Shown here piece by piece: positions 36,001 to 43,281 of a DNA stretch of 64,000 nt. This DNA comes from JAWVFK01 sp033856175 (lineage in GTDB: Bacteria > Actinomycetota > Thermoleophilia > Solirubrobacterales > 70-9). The notes below the pieces were generated by a model. That model saw only the letters and a list, made by a program, of their open reading frames with translations, searched no databases and was not told where the DNA came from. The DNA lies in NCBI GenBank assembly GCA_033856175.1, contig JAWVFK010000031.1:17914-81913 (forward strand), given 5' to 3'. The position numbers and the translations under genes were made by a program. Positions within the stretch are counted from its first letter, which is position 1. Each line of letters opens with the position of its first letter.

Positions 36001-37157
36001 CCGCCGGTGACGCCGATGACGGAGATGTAAGGACGGTCCCCGGCGACGAACTTGAGCTGGCGCAGGCGGTAGCGAAAGTCCTCGGCCTGTGCCATCTCGG
36101 TGGTCTCGAGAGGAGCGCCCGCAGTACTTGCCCGGTCCGGGCTACCGTTGCCGTAGGACTTCTCGAAGTGGCCGTCGCGCCACATGAAGAGCTGCTGGAT
36201 CCCACCGGCGACGCAGCGCGAGCCCTGGAATGAGTCGGTCTTGCAATCGAGCGCCGTCAACGCGCGCATCGGCGTCTGCACCGGGTGCGGCGAGGGCAGC
36301 TTCTCGTCGACCGAGCCGAAGTCGGTCGGCGAGAGGCCAAAGACCTGCTCCTGCCTATGGATGACATCCTCGCCGGTGCCCTTGTTCGTCACCGTCGCGT
36401 TCTCGACGTTGGGCCCGACGTCGGCGGGAATGTTCGGCGCCGTTGGCAGCTGACTCTGCTCGTACTCGTGCCAGTCGGCGTCGCCGTAGGTGTCGGGATT
36501 CGCTTCCCAGACGCGGGCCCTGCCCGAGGGGTCGTGGTCCGGGTCCGCGGTCGAGTTGCGCGAGAACTCGCGGTAGGGATAGAGGCCGGTGCCGCCGACG
36601 GCCATCGCCTTGCCGGGGCCGTACCAGGCCAGGGCGCCGACGAAGCCTTTGTCCTCGCCGCGGTAGACCTCCCTCCAAAGCGGTCCCTCCCCGTCACGAT
36701 CCGTGTATTGCCAGATGACCGGCACCCGCTCGCAGCTCTTTAGCTCGTCGAAGGCCGCCGTTTCGTCCTTGCACGCGGCGCCCCCGGCTAGGCCATTCCG
36801 CTGGTTACGGAACGACACGGCGTAGAGATCGACCGTGATCGGGGTGAAGGAATCCGCCGGCACCCTCTGCTCCCCGAAGCGCGCGCCGGCGGCGCGTTTC
36901 CAGGTGTCGCTCGAGGCCTTGGCCTGCGGAGTCCGCTCGGTGTCGCAGGTGCCCGGCGCCGTGCTCTGGTTGACGGTCGGGCAGGGGTCGAGGCTCTGGG
37001 CCGGACCGGCAAGCGGGTCCGCCGGCACAGCCGTCGGATCATCCGCCCGTGCCGCGGTCACGGCCAGCATCGCGATCAGGAGCGCTGCGAGCGCGACCGC
37101 CGCGCGACGCCTGCGCAGGCGTGGTCTGCCCTCCTCTGGTCGTTCGGATATCCGCAT
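30072..37157 (-). CDS. Giant secreted surface protein with propeller-like repeats, degenerate phosphoesterase domain and C-terminal membrane anchor
   Basis: 2361 residues. A Sec signal covers about 18-38. Up to about residue 1560 there are scattered repeats of the BNR/YCF48 type (GSSGEGWAVGEKGAIEHLG, PDDGWIATGGDGRRIKL, GFGFAVGDEGLVLERSG). From about 1580 to 2000 lies a region like a calcineurin-type phosphoesterase (SLFTGDAVE near 1649, GGIGGHDLS near 1703, VVVSGRLGWN) with some metal ligands altered. A Pro-rich stretch (about 2110-2210) and one helix (about 2316-2333) end in a basic tail. The product would be outside the cell, tied by its C-terminus. GGGGTAGGGG precedes the ATG. Sigma factor genes lie on both sides in the same direction. 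Confidence 0.8.
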   Translation of the reverse strand: MRISERPEEGRPRLRRRRAAVALAALLIAMLAVTAARADDPTAVPADPLAGPAQSLDPCPTVNQSTAPGTCDTERTPQAKASSDTWKRAAGARFGEQRVPADSFTPITVDLYAVSFRNQRNGLAGGAACKDETAAFDELKSCERVPVIWQYTDRDGEGPLWREVYRGEDKGFVGALAWYGPGKAMAVGGTGLYPYREFSRNSTADPDHDPSGRARVWEANPDTYGDADWHEYEQSQLPTAPNIPADVGPNVENATVTNKGTGEDVIHRQEQVFGLSPTDFGSVDEKLPSPHPVQTPMRALTALDCKTDSFQGSRCVAGGIQQLFMWRDGHFEKSYGNGSPDRASTAGAPLETTEMAQAEDFRYRLRQLKFVAGDRPYISVIGVTGGCCDASLANDGIARVLLYDDVRWYVWPLQETLAYHAQQTLADSYYGLDTYTDGQVKLSVVSASGGPERSLEPPSRVAGNISFYVPQRGRNLGGDELGAPAAAAAAVAPIHSDYQTTNLGEDAGHLDLSDTRLVAGGGDAGGPPPSTGGGPTGPDSILDWAVGERRTTGQALAYTTTVTPYGAHAPSPLNCPQATPDQSCQAASQSEIQNRTRSHDLLLLDTYALNAFTMIGSSGEGWAVGEKGAIEHLGSADSQGKLGADPPSPRLGAKNRSRDPGGAALGKGPALSPRPGTVPALDARRHQARPALVASGSPNVVRDTTAIKPDDGTVIVPSRDGSEAWALGSGNTITGSEITGRSSTIYGRTTLWHYDGSTWSPCDPEGIVGEVDADPACAHLGPLAHYAYSNGSGGSTFEPVRIISASRVPLENDSDPSNDDEFEIVAIGTRYKPRGSSAPERGAILVYRNGRWSVNTQAMSEVQPRGVGGGLDADPLEVAFTAPDDGWIATGGDGRRIKLTHFDGKRWSDCAKAPASCGDDPAAPLLPETAGLHLSTVGSRLYIYGWRFSGAANIAGTGLDAGGLGSQDHYPLILHKDPGASWKDGVADGGWDPGCAARTSSGGCVADSSAQQGEVFSLSVAPSADGRYDGWATAGPPAQNGLPASVAEMRHLESDRDTGRGVWELWSADDATKDYTDKLRSTGAQKQLSLLTLPGQGQPGAAFLMPRAGFYPHPMLWFNPAHRRWERLQTPFITGNATTDSGTYSATGGDRAMLRAIAADGRGGAWIEVRRLYGGDGNIGAEQQPPTQAGGAAFFYHYTNQVPTQVFDDVPNPVGSKVIVGSSAGGDGSFWLASDSNAVYRYDRAAGWDRMDVPGWDPGRVVTRVSRATAIAIGPDGTGLLVGDGGRIADLAPNGVKLDAAAGTSCERGDAPPCGTGRDLHSVAVAADGSGAALVGGDARTVLYRPPGGDLQLAAKPAANLTARITSISMPSAGTAWLTTDRGQVFAGTLAGSAWSWRLENVSDDGTVLSTGTEGKAGTSGEDVSLNAIAVNPQGFGFAVGDEGLVLERSGNGAHPWRRLDHLPLHNYQSAAVPAGGHGEGALIGGEYGLVLSYDHGRLVTAHEADAWDSINHTGLDWGPAFVVGLALIPGEHDGQLEAWAVEQATPPRQFGVVANRDPAPNSLLHYSSDPADPLLDGGAGRTIALPDAPPKRSNELSFAAFGKSECQAAAANSCPAPAGTNVVNDVIARRIAAELTAPTGPDFSLFTGDAVESAHSDSANIDDPTANVSETYSPTNRSVVHSRWIESLASRFTDSGTPLLGGIGGHDLSLTSAQGGDVTDTEHDVKGTGQSARTQTPGSSIPWRKALAGMPEPWGRASETLPNHNGLSFEPVADPGASGQGYDPTQASTHYALDISRDGHKIARLAVLDTSLKSINAAATQNPVEDQTTWLDGILCIKGQTSTAGCTREPDQQAILLSNTPTYSYGPGGLDETQTDGAALEALLFKNKVNVVVSGRLGWNALYWTRAQGVHSPDAGAQYPTAPPDPLNGASPIPTVIASSAGGRFNKNAKDSGETTAANGYWHGYTLVRLDPSGDPTKTIVEQRPIFDWLHVSARGHLLRPGQKLDLQGVGREAVGMDQPIRYDELTTPAITHCWDLVLADPEKPWLPLKASDASDQQLAAANQPGRGCAARSFIAAQDGKGSNPCEPYVCASSEIGSIDDQTGSVSSEGPKERTFALALVSAAGKVATYPLVFEPRPSFTPEAPPPPPPPPGATPPPPATPPPGQVPPPNIPPPPTPPAVPPGPGLQATSPPAVPLPPSGGAPTLNLFTSPTSISVAPSLSLFPPAPPVINVAPPTPARPRQEAKKAAVQSSGSEADKGSHETGVDTAEAPPSATGSAMTRKSDNAFSRHEPTAGGTSFTALGHRSQPSAWARDLQWGGGIALMALVLAFGWITVRPTPRRRQPELPAPAWAHGQRKRR

Positions 37158-37222
37158 GAGCCCCTACCCCGTAAATAAGCGGGGCCCCGAAAGTGGGACA
37201 GCAAATCTGGGACGGGTGGCGG

Positions 37223-37987
37223 CTAGCGGATCGGGCCGCTGTGAAGCAGGGCGAAGCGGCGGGCGCGGACGACGCGGGCCTGCCTCAGATAGCCCCGGGC
37301 GCCGGCGAGGTCGCCGCGACTCGACTCCCGGCCCACGGCGGTCAGGCGCCGCCGGAGGAAGCTCAGAGCACGTGACTGCGCCCGGCGCACCGAGTCGGGA
37401 TTGCGGTCGAGCACACGGGCGATCTCGGCGGAGCTCAGTCCCATCATGAATCGCAGGACGAGCACCTGGCGCTGGGCGGCGGGGAGGCGCTCGATGAACA
37501 GCAAGAGATCCTTGTCGGAGACCCAGTCGAGCGCGTGCAGCTCGGCGTCTGGCGCGACCCCGTCGCGGCGACGGTCGAGCGTTGCCGGGTCGACGAGGTC
37601 CACCCTGCCCTGGCGCTGGGCCTGCTGGATGCCGTAATTACGCACGATCGTGAACAGCCAGGCGCGAAACGGCTGAGCTCGGCGCTCGTAGCGGGGCAGC
37701 GCCTCGAGGACCTGCAGCATCACCTGCTGGGCTGCGTCCTCGGCATCGCGCGTCTGCTTGAGCAGAACTCGAAGGTATCCGTAGACCCGATCGAAGTAGC
37801 GACGGTAGAGCTCCGTGAAGGCGCCACTGTCGCCGGCCTGGAACCGGGTGACCAACCGCGCCGTGTCGAGATCCTCGACGTGCTCGGCCGACGCCTCGAT
37901 CCGCTCGGCGAAGGCGACGTGCGGCAGCGAGGAATCGCGCCCTCGCACCTCCGCCCTGGTGTTCGCCTCGAAACTCGTCACAACCAC
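37223..37987 (-). CDS. ECF-like RNA polymerase sigma factor with C-terminal extension
   Basis: 254 residues. Region 2 is FTELYRRYFDRVYGYLRVLL and DAEDAAQQVMLQVLEALPRY; region 4 is LPAAQRQVLVLRFMMGLSSAEIARVLDRNPDSVRRAQSRA. A basic extension of about 40 residues follows region 4. It lies 65 bases upstream of the giant surface-protein gene on the same strand and may drive that operon. GTG 37987 is used; a second GTG two codons later is equally possible. No anti-sigma gene is present beside it. Confidence 0.85.
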   Translation of the reverse strand: MVVTSFEANTRAEVRGRDSSLPHVAFAERIEASAEHVEDLDTARLVTRFQAGDSGAFTELYRRYFDRVYGYLRVLLKQTRDAEDAAQQVMLQVLEALPRYERRAQPFRAWLFTIVRNYGIQQAQRQGRVDLVDPATLDRRRDGVAPDAELHALDWVSDKDLLLFIERLPAAQRQVLVLRFMMGLSSAEIARVLDRNPDSVRRAQSRALSFLRRRLTAVGRESSRGDLAGARGYLRQARVVRARRFALLHSGPIR

Positions 37988-38055
37988 CCCAGGCCGCCGA
38001 TACTACGGTCCGGCCCCGGCGGATGCAATCGACAAGTGCGGGCAGCCCGATGATT

Positions 38056-38061
38056 TAGGGT
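38056..38061 (+). promoter_or_regulatory. -10 box TAGGGT for leaderless acyltransferase transcript
   Basis: TAGGGT ends 6 bases before the GTG at 38068, placing the transcript start at the start codon. Confidence 0.45.
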
Positions 38062-38067
38062 TGACCC

Positions 38068-39480
38068 GTGGCTCAGGCGCACATGGACAGGCTGACGGCG
38101 ATCGACGCCTCGTTCCTGACCAACGAGACGGACGCGAGCCACATGCACGTCGGCGCGGTGATGGTCTTCGAGGGGCCGGCGCCCGACTACGACGACTTCG
38201 CCGGCCACGTCCGCTCGCGGCTGGGGCTGGTGCCGCGCTTTCGCCAGAAGCTGGCCGTGCCGCCGATCGAGACCGGGCGCCCGTTCTGGGTCGACGACCC
38301 CAGCTTCAACATCCACTACCACCTGCGCCACTCCGCTCTGCCGGCGCCGGGCTCCGAGGAGCAGTTGCGCAACCTCGCCGGGCGGCTGTTCAGCCAACGG
38401 CTCGACCGCTCGAAGCCGCTCTGGGAGATCTGGCTGGTCCTCGGGCTCGAGGGCAACCGCTTCGCGTTGATCACCAAGACCCACCACGCGCTCGTCGACG
38501 GCGTCTCCGGGGTCGACATCGCGACCGTGCTCTTCGACGTCAAACCGGTGCCGGAGCCGAGCCCCGACGACGATCACTGGCTGCCCCAGCCGGAGCCCTC
38601 GAAGGCGCTGCTCGCCGCGCGAGGGATCGAGGGCGCGGCGCGGATGCCGCTCGGGCTCGCGCGCCGCGTCACCAATGCGGTCCGCAACCCGGGCGCGGCG
38701 ATCGAGCGCGTGAGCGAGGCGGCCGAGGCCGTCGGCGAGGTCGCCTGGGCTTTCGCCGACCCGGCGCCGAAGGTGCCGCTCAACACCGAGATCGGCTCGC
38801 ACCGCCGCTTCGTCTGGGTCCGCAGCGAGCTCGCCGACTTCAAGAAGATCAAGGATGCGCTCGGGGGAACCGTCAACGACGTCGTGCTGACCGTGGTCAG
38901 CGGCGCGCTGCGCGCCTGGCTCGAGGAGCGCGGCGTCAAGACCGAGGGGCTGGAGCTGCGGGCGCTCGTCCCCGTCAGCATCCGCTCCGACGAGGAGCAC
39001 GGCAAGCTCGGCAACCGGATCGCGGCGATGCGCGGACCGTTGCCGGTCTACGTCGCCGACCCCGTTCAGCGGCTGCAGATCGTCCACGCCGCGATGGACG
39101 ACCTCAAGTCCTCCAAGCAGGCGCTCGGCGCCGAGGTGATCGCCCGCTTCAACGACTTCGCTCCGCCGACCCTGCTGGCACAGGCGGCGCGGGTCAACTT
39201 CTCGACCCGGCTGTTCAACCTGATCGTCACCAACGTGCCGGGCCCGCAGATCCCGCTCTACGTCCTCGGCCGTGAGCTCCAGGACGTCTTTCCGGTCGCC
39301 TTCCTGCCCAAGAACCACGCCCTGGCGATCGCGATCATGAGCTACAACGGCGGCATCGACTTCGGCCTTCTCGCCGACTACGACGCGCTCGAGGACGTCG
39401 GCTTCATCGCCAAGGCGATCTCCGACTCGCTCGCCGAGCTGCTGGATGCCGCCCGCGCGGCCGAGCCCTCCGCGGTTTAG
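38068..39480 (+). CDS. Wax ester synthase/diacylglycerol acyltransferase (WS/DGAT family)
   Basis: 470 residues. The catalytic motif H139-H-x3-D144-G (THHALVDGVSG) is intact, with PLWEIWLVLGLEGNRFALI before it and NDVVLTVVSGALR and VTNVPGP in the C-terminal half (DUF1298). The enzyme joins fatty acyl-CoA to a fatty alcohol or diacylglycerol, making wax esters or triacylglycerol at the inner membrane surface. Such genes are common in lipid-storing actinobacteria. It stands alone, with a convergent subtilase gene 15 bases away. Confidence 0.92.
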   Translation: MAQAHMDRLTAIDASFLTNETDASHMHVGAVMVFEGPAPDYDDFAGHVRSRLGLVPRFRQKLAVPPIETGRPFWVDDPSFNIHYHLRHSALPAPGSEEQLRNLAGRLFSQRLDRSKPLWEIWLVLGLEGNRFALITKTHHALVDGVSGVDIATVLFDVKPVPEPSPDDDHWLPQPEPSKALLAARGIEGAARMPLGLARRVTNAVRNPGAAIERVSEAAEAVGEVAWAFADPAPKVPLNTEIGSHRRFVWVRSELADFKKIKDALGGTVNDVVLTVVSGALRAWLEERGVKTEGLELRALVPVSIRSDEEHGKLGNRIAAMRGPLPVYVADPVQRLQIVHAAMDDLKSSKQALGAEVIARFNDFAPPTLLAQAARVNFSTRLFNLIVTNVPGPQIPLYVLGRELQDVFPVAFLPKNHALAIAIMSYNGGIDFGLLADYDALEDVGFIAKAISDSLAELLDAARAAEPSAV

Positions 39481-39495
39481 CCGCAGCCGCCGGCG

Positions 39496-40929
39496 TCAGC
39501 GGCGGTAGTGAGTCTTGGCGTAGGCGAGGGTCTTGCCCGCGTTGAGAACGCCCCAGCCGAGCTCGCTCGACCATTCGCCGTTGGCCTGCTCCTTGACGAT
39601 CGTCAGGACCGTGCGGGCGCTGAGGCGGGGGCGGAAGCCGCGCAGGACGGCGACGGCGCCGGCGACCTGGGGCGTCGCCATGCTCGTTCCCTGGAGGTAG
39701 GCCCAGCGCTCCTGGCCGCGGAAGGTCGTCCGCGGCGGCGATGACTTCTGGCAGGGAAGGATCGGCAGCACGGCCGCGTTCTCGATCGCGGTGCAGTTGG
39801 CGGGGAAGGTCGAGAAGATTCCGGGCAGGCTCGACGTCGAGAACCCGTAGGCCGCGAGCGAGATGCCCGTGCCATAGCCGGTCGCGGCGTTGTTGCCGTT
39901 GTAATAGGCGCCGGTGACGACGAGGCCCTTGCCGGAGCGCAGGGTCTGACCCGTGCCGTCGGGTTGCAGGTACTTCGCCGGATAGCCCTGGTCGGTGTCG
40001 TGGCTGTTGACGGCGGCGGCGACCATGACGACGCCATGGGACCAGGCGTAGTCGATCGCGTTCTTGACCACGGGGTCGGTGCCGCCATTGCCGAAGCTCA
40101 TGTTGATCACCTTGGCGCCGCGCTTGGTCGCGTCGAGGATCGATGCCGCGATCGTGCCGTCGTCGAGGCTGCCGTCGCTCGAGGCCTTCTCGACGATCAG
40201 CGGGCAGCGGTAGGCGGCGCCGGTCATCCCGTAGCCGTTGTCGCCGCTGGCGCAGGCGAGGCCGGCGACGTGGGTCCCGTGGCCGTACTCGTCGCTCTTG
40301 GCGCCGCCGCTTCCAACCTGGTTGACGGCGGCGACGATCCTGCCGCTGAGGTCGGCATGCGTGCCGTCGATGCCGGTGTCGATCACTGCCAGCGGCGCGT
40401 GCTCACCGTGGCCGTAGCCCCAGGCGCGGCGGAAGCCCTCGCGGATCAGGTTCCACTGGCGGACTTCGTTGGGCGATGTCGAGTCCTCGGAGGCGAGGCC
40501 GGGATCGTTGGGCGAGTAGAGCACCCGCCGCGAGTACTCGGGTCGGACGGCCGTCACCCCGGGCTGGCTCTCGAGCAGGGCCTGCAGGCCGGCGAGGGCC
40601 TGCCCGGCGCTTGGATCGACGGTCGCCGCGCCGAGCTCCGGAATCGAGCGGGTCGCCGTCAGGCCGGTCCGCCGCAGCACCGCGGCGATCCGGTTGCGGG
40701 CGCGGCGCTTGCCGGCGGCGCTCGAGGGATCGTTGACGCCGCCGTCGCCGACCTTGCCCGGCGGCGCGACCATGACGACGAGGCGGCCGGTCGGCTCGAC
40801 CGGTGGACCTCCCCCAGCGGCGGCGCGAGCGGCGCCGGCAGCGCCGGCGAACGCGACGAGCGCCGCCAGCAGGGCTGTCGCGCCCGTAAGTCTCGATGCC
40901 CTGCGCCTGTTGCCCATCGATTTCCCCAT
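39496..40929 (-). CDS. Secreted subtilisin-like serine protease (S8)
   Basis: 477 residues from the ATG at 40929. A signal peptide (about 10-35) precedes an I9-like propeptide region (about 45-135). The catalytic domain has Asp in LAVIDTGIDGTHADL, His in GHGTHVAGLA, Asn in AAAVNS and Ser in GTSMATPQVAG. All triad residues are present, so it should be active outside the cell. A methionine four codons on (40917) has a better GGGG ribosome site and may be the true start. It is divergent from the DMT transporter gene. Confidence 0.9.
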   Translation of the reverse strand: MGKSMGNRRRASRLTGATALLAALVAFAGAAGAARAAAGGGPPVEPTGRLVVMVAPPGKVGDGGVNDPSSAAGKRRARNRIAAVLRRTGLTATRSIPELGAATVDPSAGQALAGLQALLESQPGVTAVRPEYSRRVLYSPNDPGLASEDSTSPNEVRQWNLIREGFRRAWGYGHGEHAPLAVIDTGIDGTHADLSGRIVAAVNQVGSGGAKSDEYGHGTHVAGLACASGDNGYGMTGAAYRCPLIVEKASSDGSLDDGTIAASILDATKRGAKVINMSFGNGGTDPVVKNAIDYAWSHGVVMVAAAVNSHDTDQGYPAKYLQPDGTGQTLRSGKGLVVTGAYYNGNNAATGYGTGISLAAYGFSTSSLPGIFSTFPANCTAIENAAVLPILPCQKSSPPRTTFRGQERWAYLQGTSMATPQVAGAVAVLRGFRPRLSARTVLTIVKEQANGEWSSELGWGVLNAGKTLAYAKTHYRR

Positions 40930-40993
40930 CGATCTCTCTAACAACTGTAAGGGCCCGGGGGTGCGGGCCATGCAGGCCGGCTGCGGCGGGCGC

Positions 40994-40999
40994 TAGCCT
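40994..40999 (+). promoter_or_regulatory. -10 box TAGCCT for leaderless DMT transporter transcript
   Basis: TAGCCT ends 7 bases before the ATG at 41007. There is no Shine-Dalgarno sequence, and upstream in-frame residues have no homology. Confidence 0.5.
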
Positions 41000-41006
41000 C
41001 GCCACG

Positions 41007-41885
41007 ATGAGCGCGTCGGTCCAGATCGGCCTGCTTGCGGCGCTGGCGACGGCGCTCAGCTCGGTCGTCGGCTTCCTCTACAAGCACCGTGGCGCCGTCG
41101 AGTCGCCGGCGGTCGAGTGGCGGCGGCCGCTGCACAGCTCGCTCGTGCTGCTGCGCTCGCCCTGGTACGCGCTCGGCATGGCGATCGCCATGGGCTCCTG
41201 GGGGCTCCACGTCGCCGCTCTCTCGCTGGCGCCGATCTCGCTGGTCCAGTCGGTGATCGCGGGCGGCCTCGTGATGCTGACCGTCGTCGCCGACCGCCTC
41301 TTCGGCTTCCGCGTCACACGCCGCGAGTGGGTCGGCGTCGCGCTGATGGCGGCCGGCCTCGCCTTCCTCGCCGCCACGCTCTCGGATACCGCCGGCAGCG
41401 CCCACAACCACTTCCGGCCAGCGACGATCGCCCTCTACGTGGCCCTCGCCGGCGGCGCCGGCCTGCTCGTCGCCGTCGCCTACCGCGAGGGCCCTCGGGC
41501 GGGCGTCGCCCTGGCGGCATCGGCGGGACTGCTCTGGGGCGCCTCCGACGTCTCGATCAAGGCGCTTAGCGGCCACCTCTCCGAAGGCCTCGGCGTCCTC
41601 GGGCACCCGCTGGCCCTCGTCGTCGGCGCGGGCTCGCTGATCGGGCTTCTGGTCTCGGCGCGCAGCCTGCAGCTGGGCGACGCGGTGCCGGTGATCGCGG
41701 TCACGAGCGCTACGGCAAACGTCGTCACGATCGCCGCCGGACCGATCGTCTTCGGCGAACCGCTTCCGGGCGACACGCTCGGCGTGGCGATGCGGATCCT
41801 CGCCTTCGCCCTGGTCATCGCCGCCGCTGCGCTGACACCGGCGCCGATCCGCGCGGCGACGGCAGCGGGGGTCGAGCCGGCTTAG
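41007..41885 (+). CDS. DMT-superfamily (EamA-like/NIPA-like) transporter
   Basis: 292 residues with nine to ten membrane helices in two EamA-like halves. APISLVQSVIAGGLVML, TRREWVGVALMAAGLAFLA and VIAVTSATANVVTIAAGPIVFGE are typical of the drug/metabolite transporter family. The substrate cannot be assigned. A longer frame back to 40896 is not supported by homology. It ends 19 bases before the convergent sufT gene. Confidence 0.82.
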   Translation: MSASVQIGLLAALATALSSVVGFLYKHRGAVESPAVEWRRPLHSSLVLLRSPWYALGMAIAMGSWGLHVAALSLAPISLVQSVIAGGLVMLTVVADRLFGFRVTRREWVGVALMAAGLAFLAATLSDTAGSAHNHFRPATIALYVALAGGAGLLVAVAYREGPRAGVALAASAGLLWGASDVSIKALSGHLSEGLGVLGHPLALVVGAGSLIGLLVSARSLQLGDAVPVIAVTSATANVVTIAAGPIVFGEPLPGDTLGVAMRILAFALVIAAAALTPAPIRAATAAGVEPA

Positions 41886-41904
41886 AGGAGCGCTGCGGTC
41901 GGGC

Positions 41905-42243
41905 TCAGAAGCCGAGGGCGAACTTGGCGTCCTCGGACATCATCTCCGGGGTCCAGGGAGGATCGAAGACGAGCTTTGGGAAGACGTTGGTGACGCCGTC
42001 GAGGTCGCCGACGAACTCCTTCATCTGCTCGGTGACCTGGGGGCCGATCGGGCAACCGGGGGTCGTCAGCGTGAAGGTCACGTAGACGTCGCCCTCGTTC
42101 TCGATCTCGACGTCGTAGACGAGCCCGAGCTCGATGAAGTCGAGCCCGAGCTCAGGGTCGATCACCTCGGTGAGGGCCTCGCGGACCTCCTCCTCGCTGA
42201 CCGCCGTCGCGCCATTGCTCGCCTCGGCTTCCATGCTTGCCAT
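41905..42243 (-). CDS. sufT: SufT/MIP18 (DUF59) Fe-S assembly factor
   Basis: 112 residues if the ATG at 42243 is used. EEEVREALTEVIDPELGLDFIELGLVY, TLTTPGCPIGPQV and FDPPWTPEMMSEDAKFALGF are the DUF59 hallmarks, with the conserved Cys in TPGCP. It assists maturation of Fe-S proteins downstream of SufBCD. An ATG at 42261 with AGGA in front is an alternative start. Either way the start lies on or beside that of the divergent fxsA gene, so their control regions must overlap coding sequence. Confidence 0.9.
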   Translation of the reverse strand: MASMEAEASNGATAVSEEEVREALTEVIDPELGLDFIELGLVYDVEIENEGDVYVTFTLTTPGCPIGPQVTEQMKEFVGDLDGVTNVFPKLVFDPPWTPEMMSEDAKFALGF

Positions 42244-42259
42244 GGTAGAGACTGTCGCC

Positions 42260-42808
42260 ATGGTCCTACTCGTCCTGCTCTTCATCGCCCTGCCGATCGC
42301 CGAGCTCTACGTGATCGTCAAGGTCGGCTCGCTGATCGGCATCCTGCCGACGATCGCCCTGCTGCTGCTCGACAGCTTCCTCGGCGCGGCGCTGCTGCGC
42401 CACCAGGGCCGCGCCGCCTGGCGGCGCTTCCGCGAGGCGCTCGCCGAGCAACGCGTGCCGGCCAAGGAGGTCTTCGACGGCGCGATGGTCATCCTCGGCG
42501 GTGCCTTCCTGCTGACGCCGGGATTCATCACCGACGTATTCGGCCTGCTGCTGCTCCTGCCGCCCAGCCGGGCGGCGATCCGACGCGGCGTCACCCGCAC
42601 CGCTGCCAACCGGGCGGCGTTCGGGCCGCGCCTGATCTTCTGGGGCGCCGGCCAGGCACGCCAGCGCTACGGGGGCCAGCAGCCGCGGTCCGGCGCTGGT
42701 GCGCCCGGGCATGGCCAGGGCGCCGGCGACGACAGCATCGAGGGCAGCGGCTGGGAGGTCGGCGACGAGCCGGCCCGAGGCGACGAGCCGCCTGCTCTGC
42801 CGCGGTGA
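42260..42808 (+). CDS. fxsA: FxsA family membrane protein
   Basis: 182 residues. Three to four membrane helices occur in the first 120 residues (VLLVLLFIALPIAELYVIV, GILPTIALLLLDSFLGAALL, AMVILGGAFLLTPGFITDVFGLLLLLPP). The cytoplasmic Gly-rich tail of about 70 residues ends in PPALPR. LLTPGFITDVFGLLLLLPP is the FxsA signature. The Escherichia coli protein relieves F-exclusion of phage T7; the normal function is unknown. An ATG at 42242 is in frame and overlaps the sufT start. It overlaps the next gene by 4 bases. Confidence 0.85.
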   Translation: MVLLVLLFIALPIAELYVIVKVGSLIGILPTIALLLLDSFLGAALLRHQGRAAWRRFREALAEQRVPAKEVFDGAMVILGGAFLLTPGFITDVFGLLLLLPPSRAAIRRGVTRTAANRAAFGPRLIFWGAGQARQRYGGQQPRSGAGAPGHGQGAGDDSIEGSGWEVGDEPARGDEPPALPR

Positions 42809-43281
42809 GCGAGGCCGCGATCGATCCCGCGAGCGAGGCCGCCCGTGCCGGCGCCGGCACGCTGGCGCTCGAGCGTCCCGCCGGCGACCCGCCCACCGAC
42901 CCGCCGGCCTTCGTGATCTCCGAGGAGCCCGATTGGAACCGGGTCGAGCTCGTTCGCCGGCTCGGCTGCGTGCTCGTCGACGGCACCCTGCTCAGTCTCA
43001 TCGCTGCCCGCCCGCGCGGCGCCGCGGGCCACGGCGATGAGGTTCTGAGCGCGGTCCTCGTCGACCGCGACGGTGAGCCGGCTGCTCTCGGCGAGGTCCG
43101 GTTGACGACCGAGTACGACCCCGAAGGCGCGCCGCGCCGGATCGGCGTCGAGCTCTTCCAGGCCGACGAGACTCTGCCGGCGTTGCGCGGCGCCGGCACG
43201 TTCGCCGAGATCGGGATCTTCGACTTCTTCCTCGAGAGCATCGCCGGCTTCTGCCGCTACGAGATCGTCAGGCCCGGCTGA
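42805..43281 (+). CDS. Hypothetical protein
   Basis: 158 residues. The GTG start overlaps the fxsA stop (GTGA), and the stop overlaps the next ATG by one base (TGATG), so it is fixed in an fxsA-orf-HAD operon. It is soluble, with an acidic N-terminal third and a beta-rich remainder (VLVDGTLLSLIAARP, IGVELFQADETLPALRG, YEIVRPG). I recognise no family. Confidence 0.65.
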   Translation: MSEAAIDPASEAARAGAGTLALERPAGDPPTDPPAFVISEEPDWNRVELVRRLGCVLVDGTLLSLIAARPRGAAGHGDEVLSAVLVDRDGEPAALGEVRLTTEYDPEGAPRRIGVELFQADETLPALRGAGTFAEIGIFDFFLESIAGFCRYEIVRPG

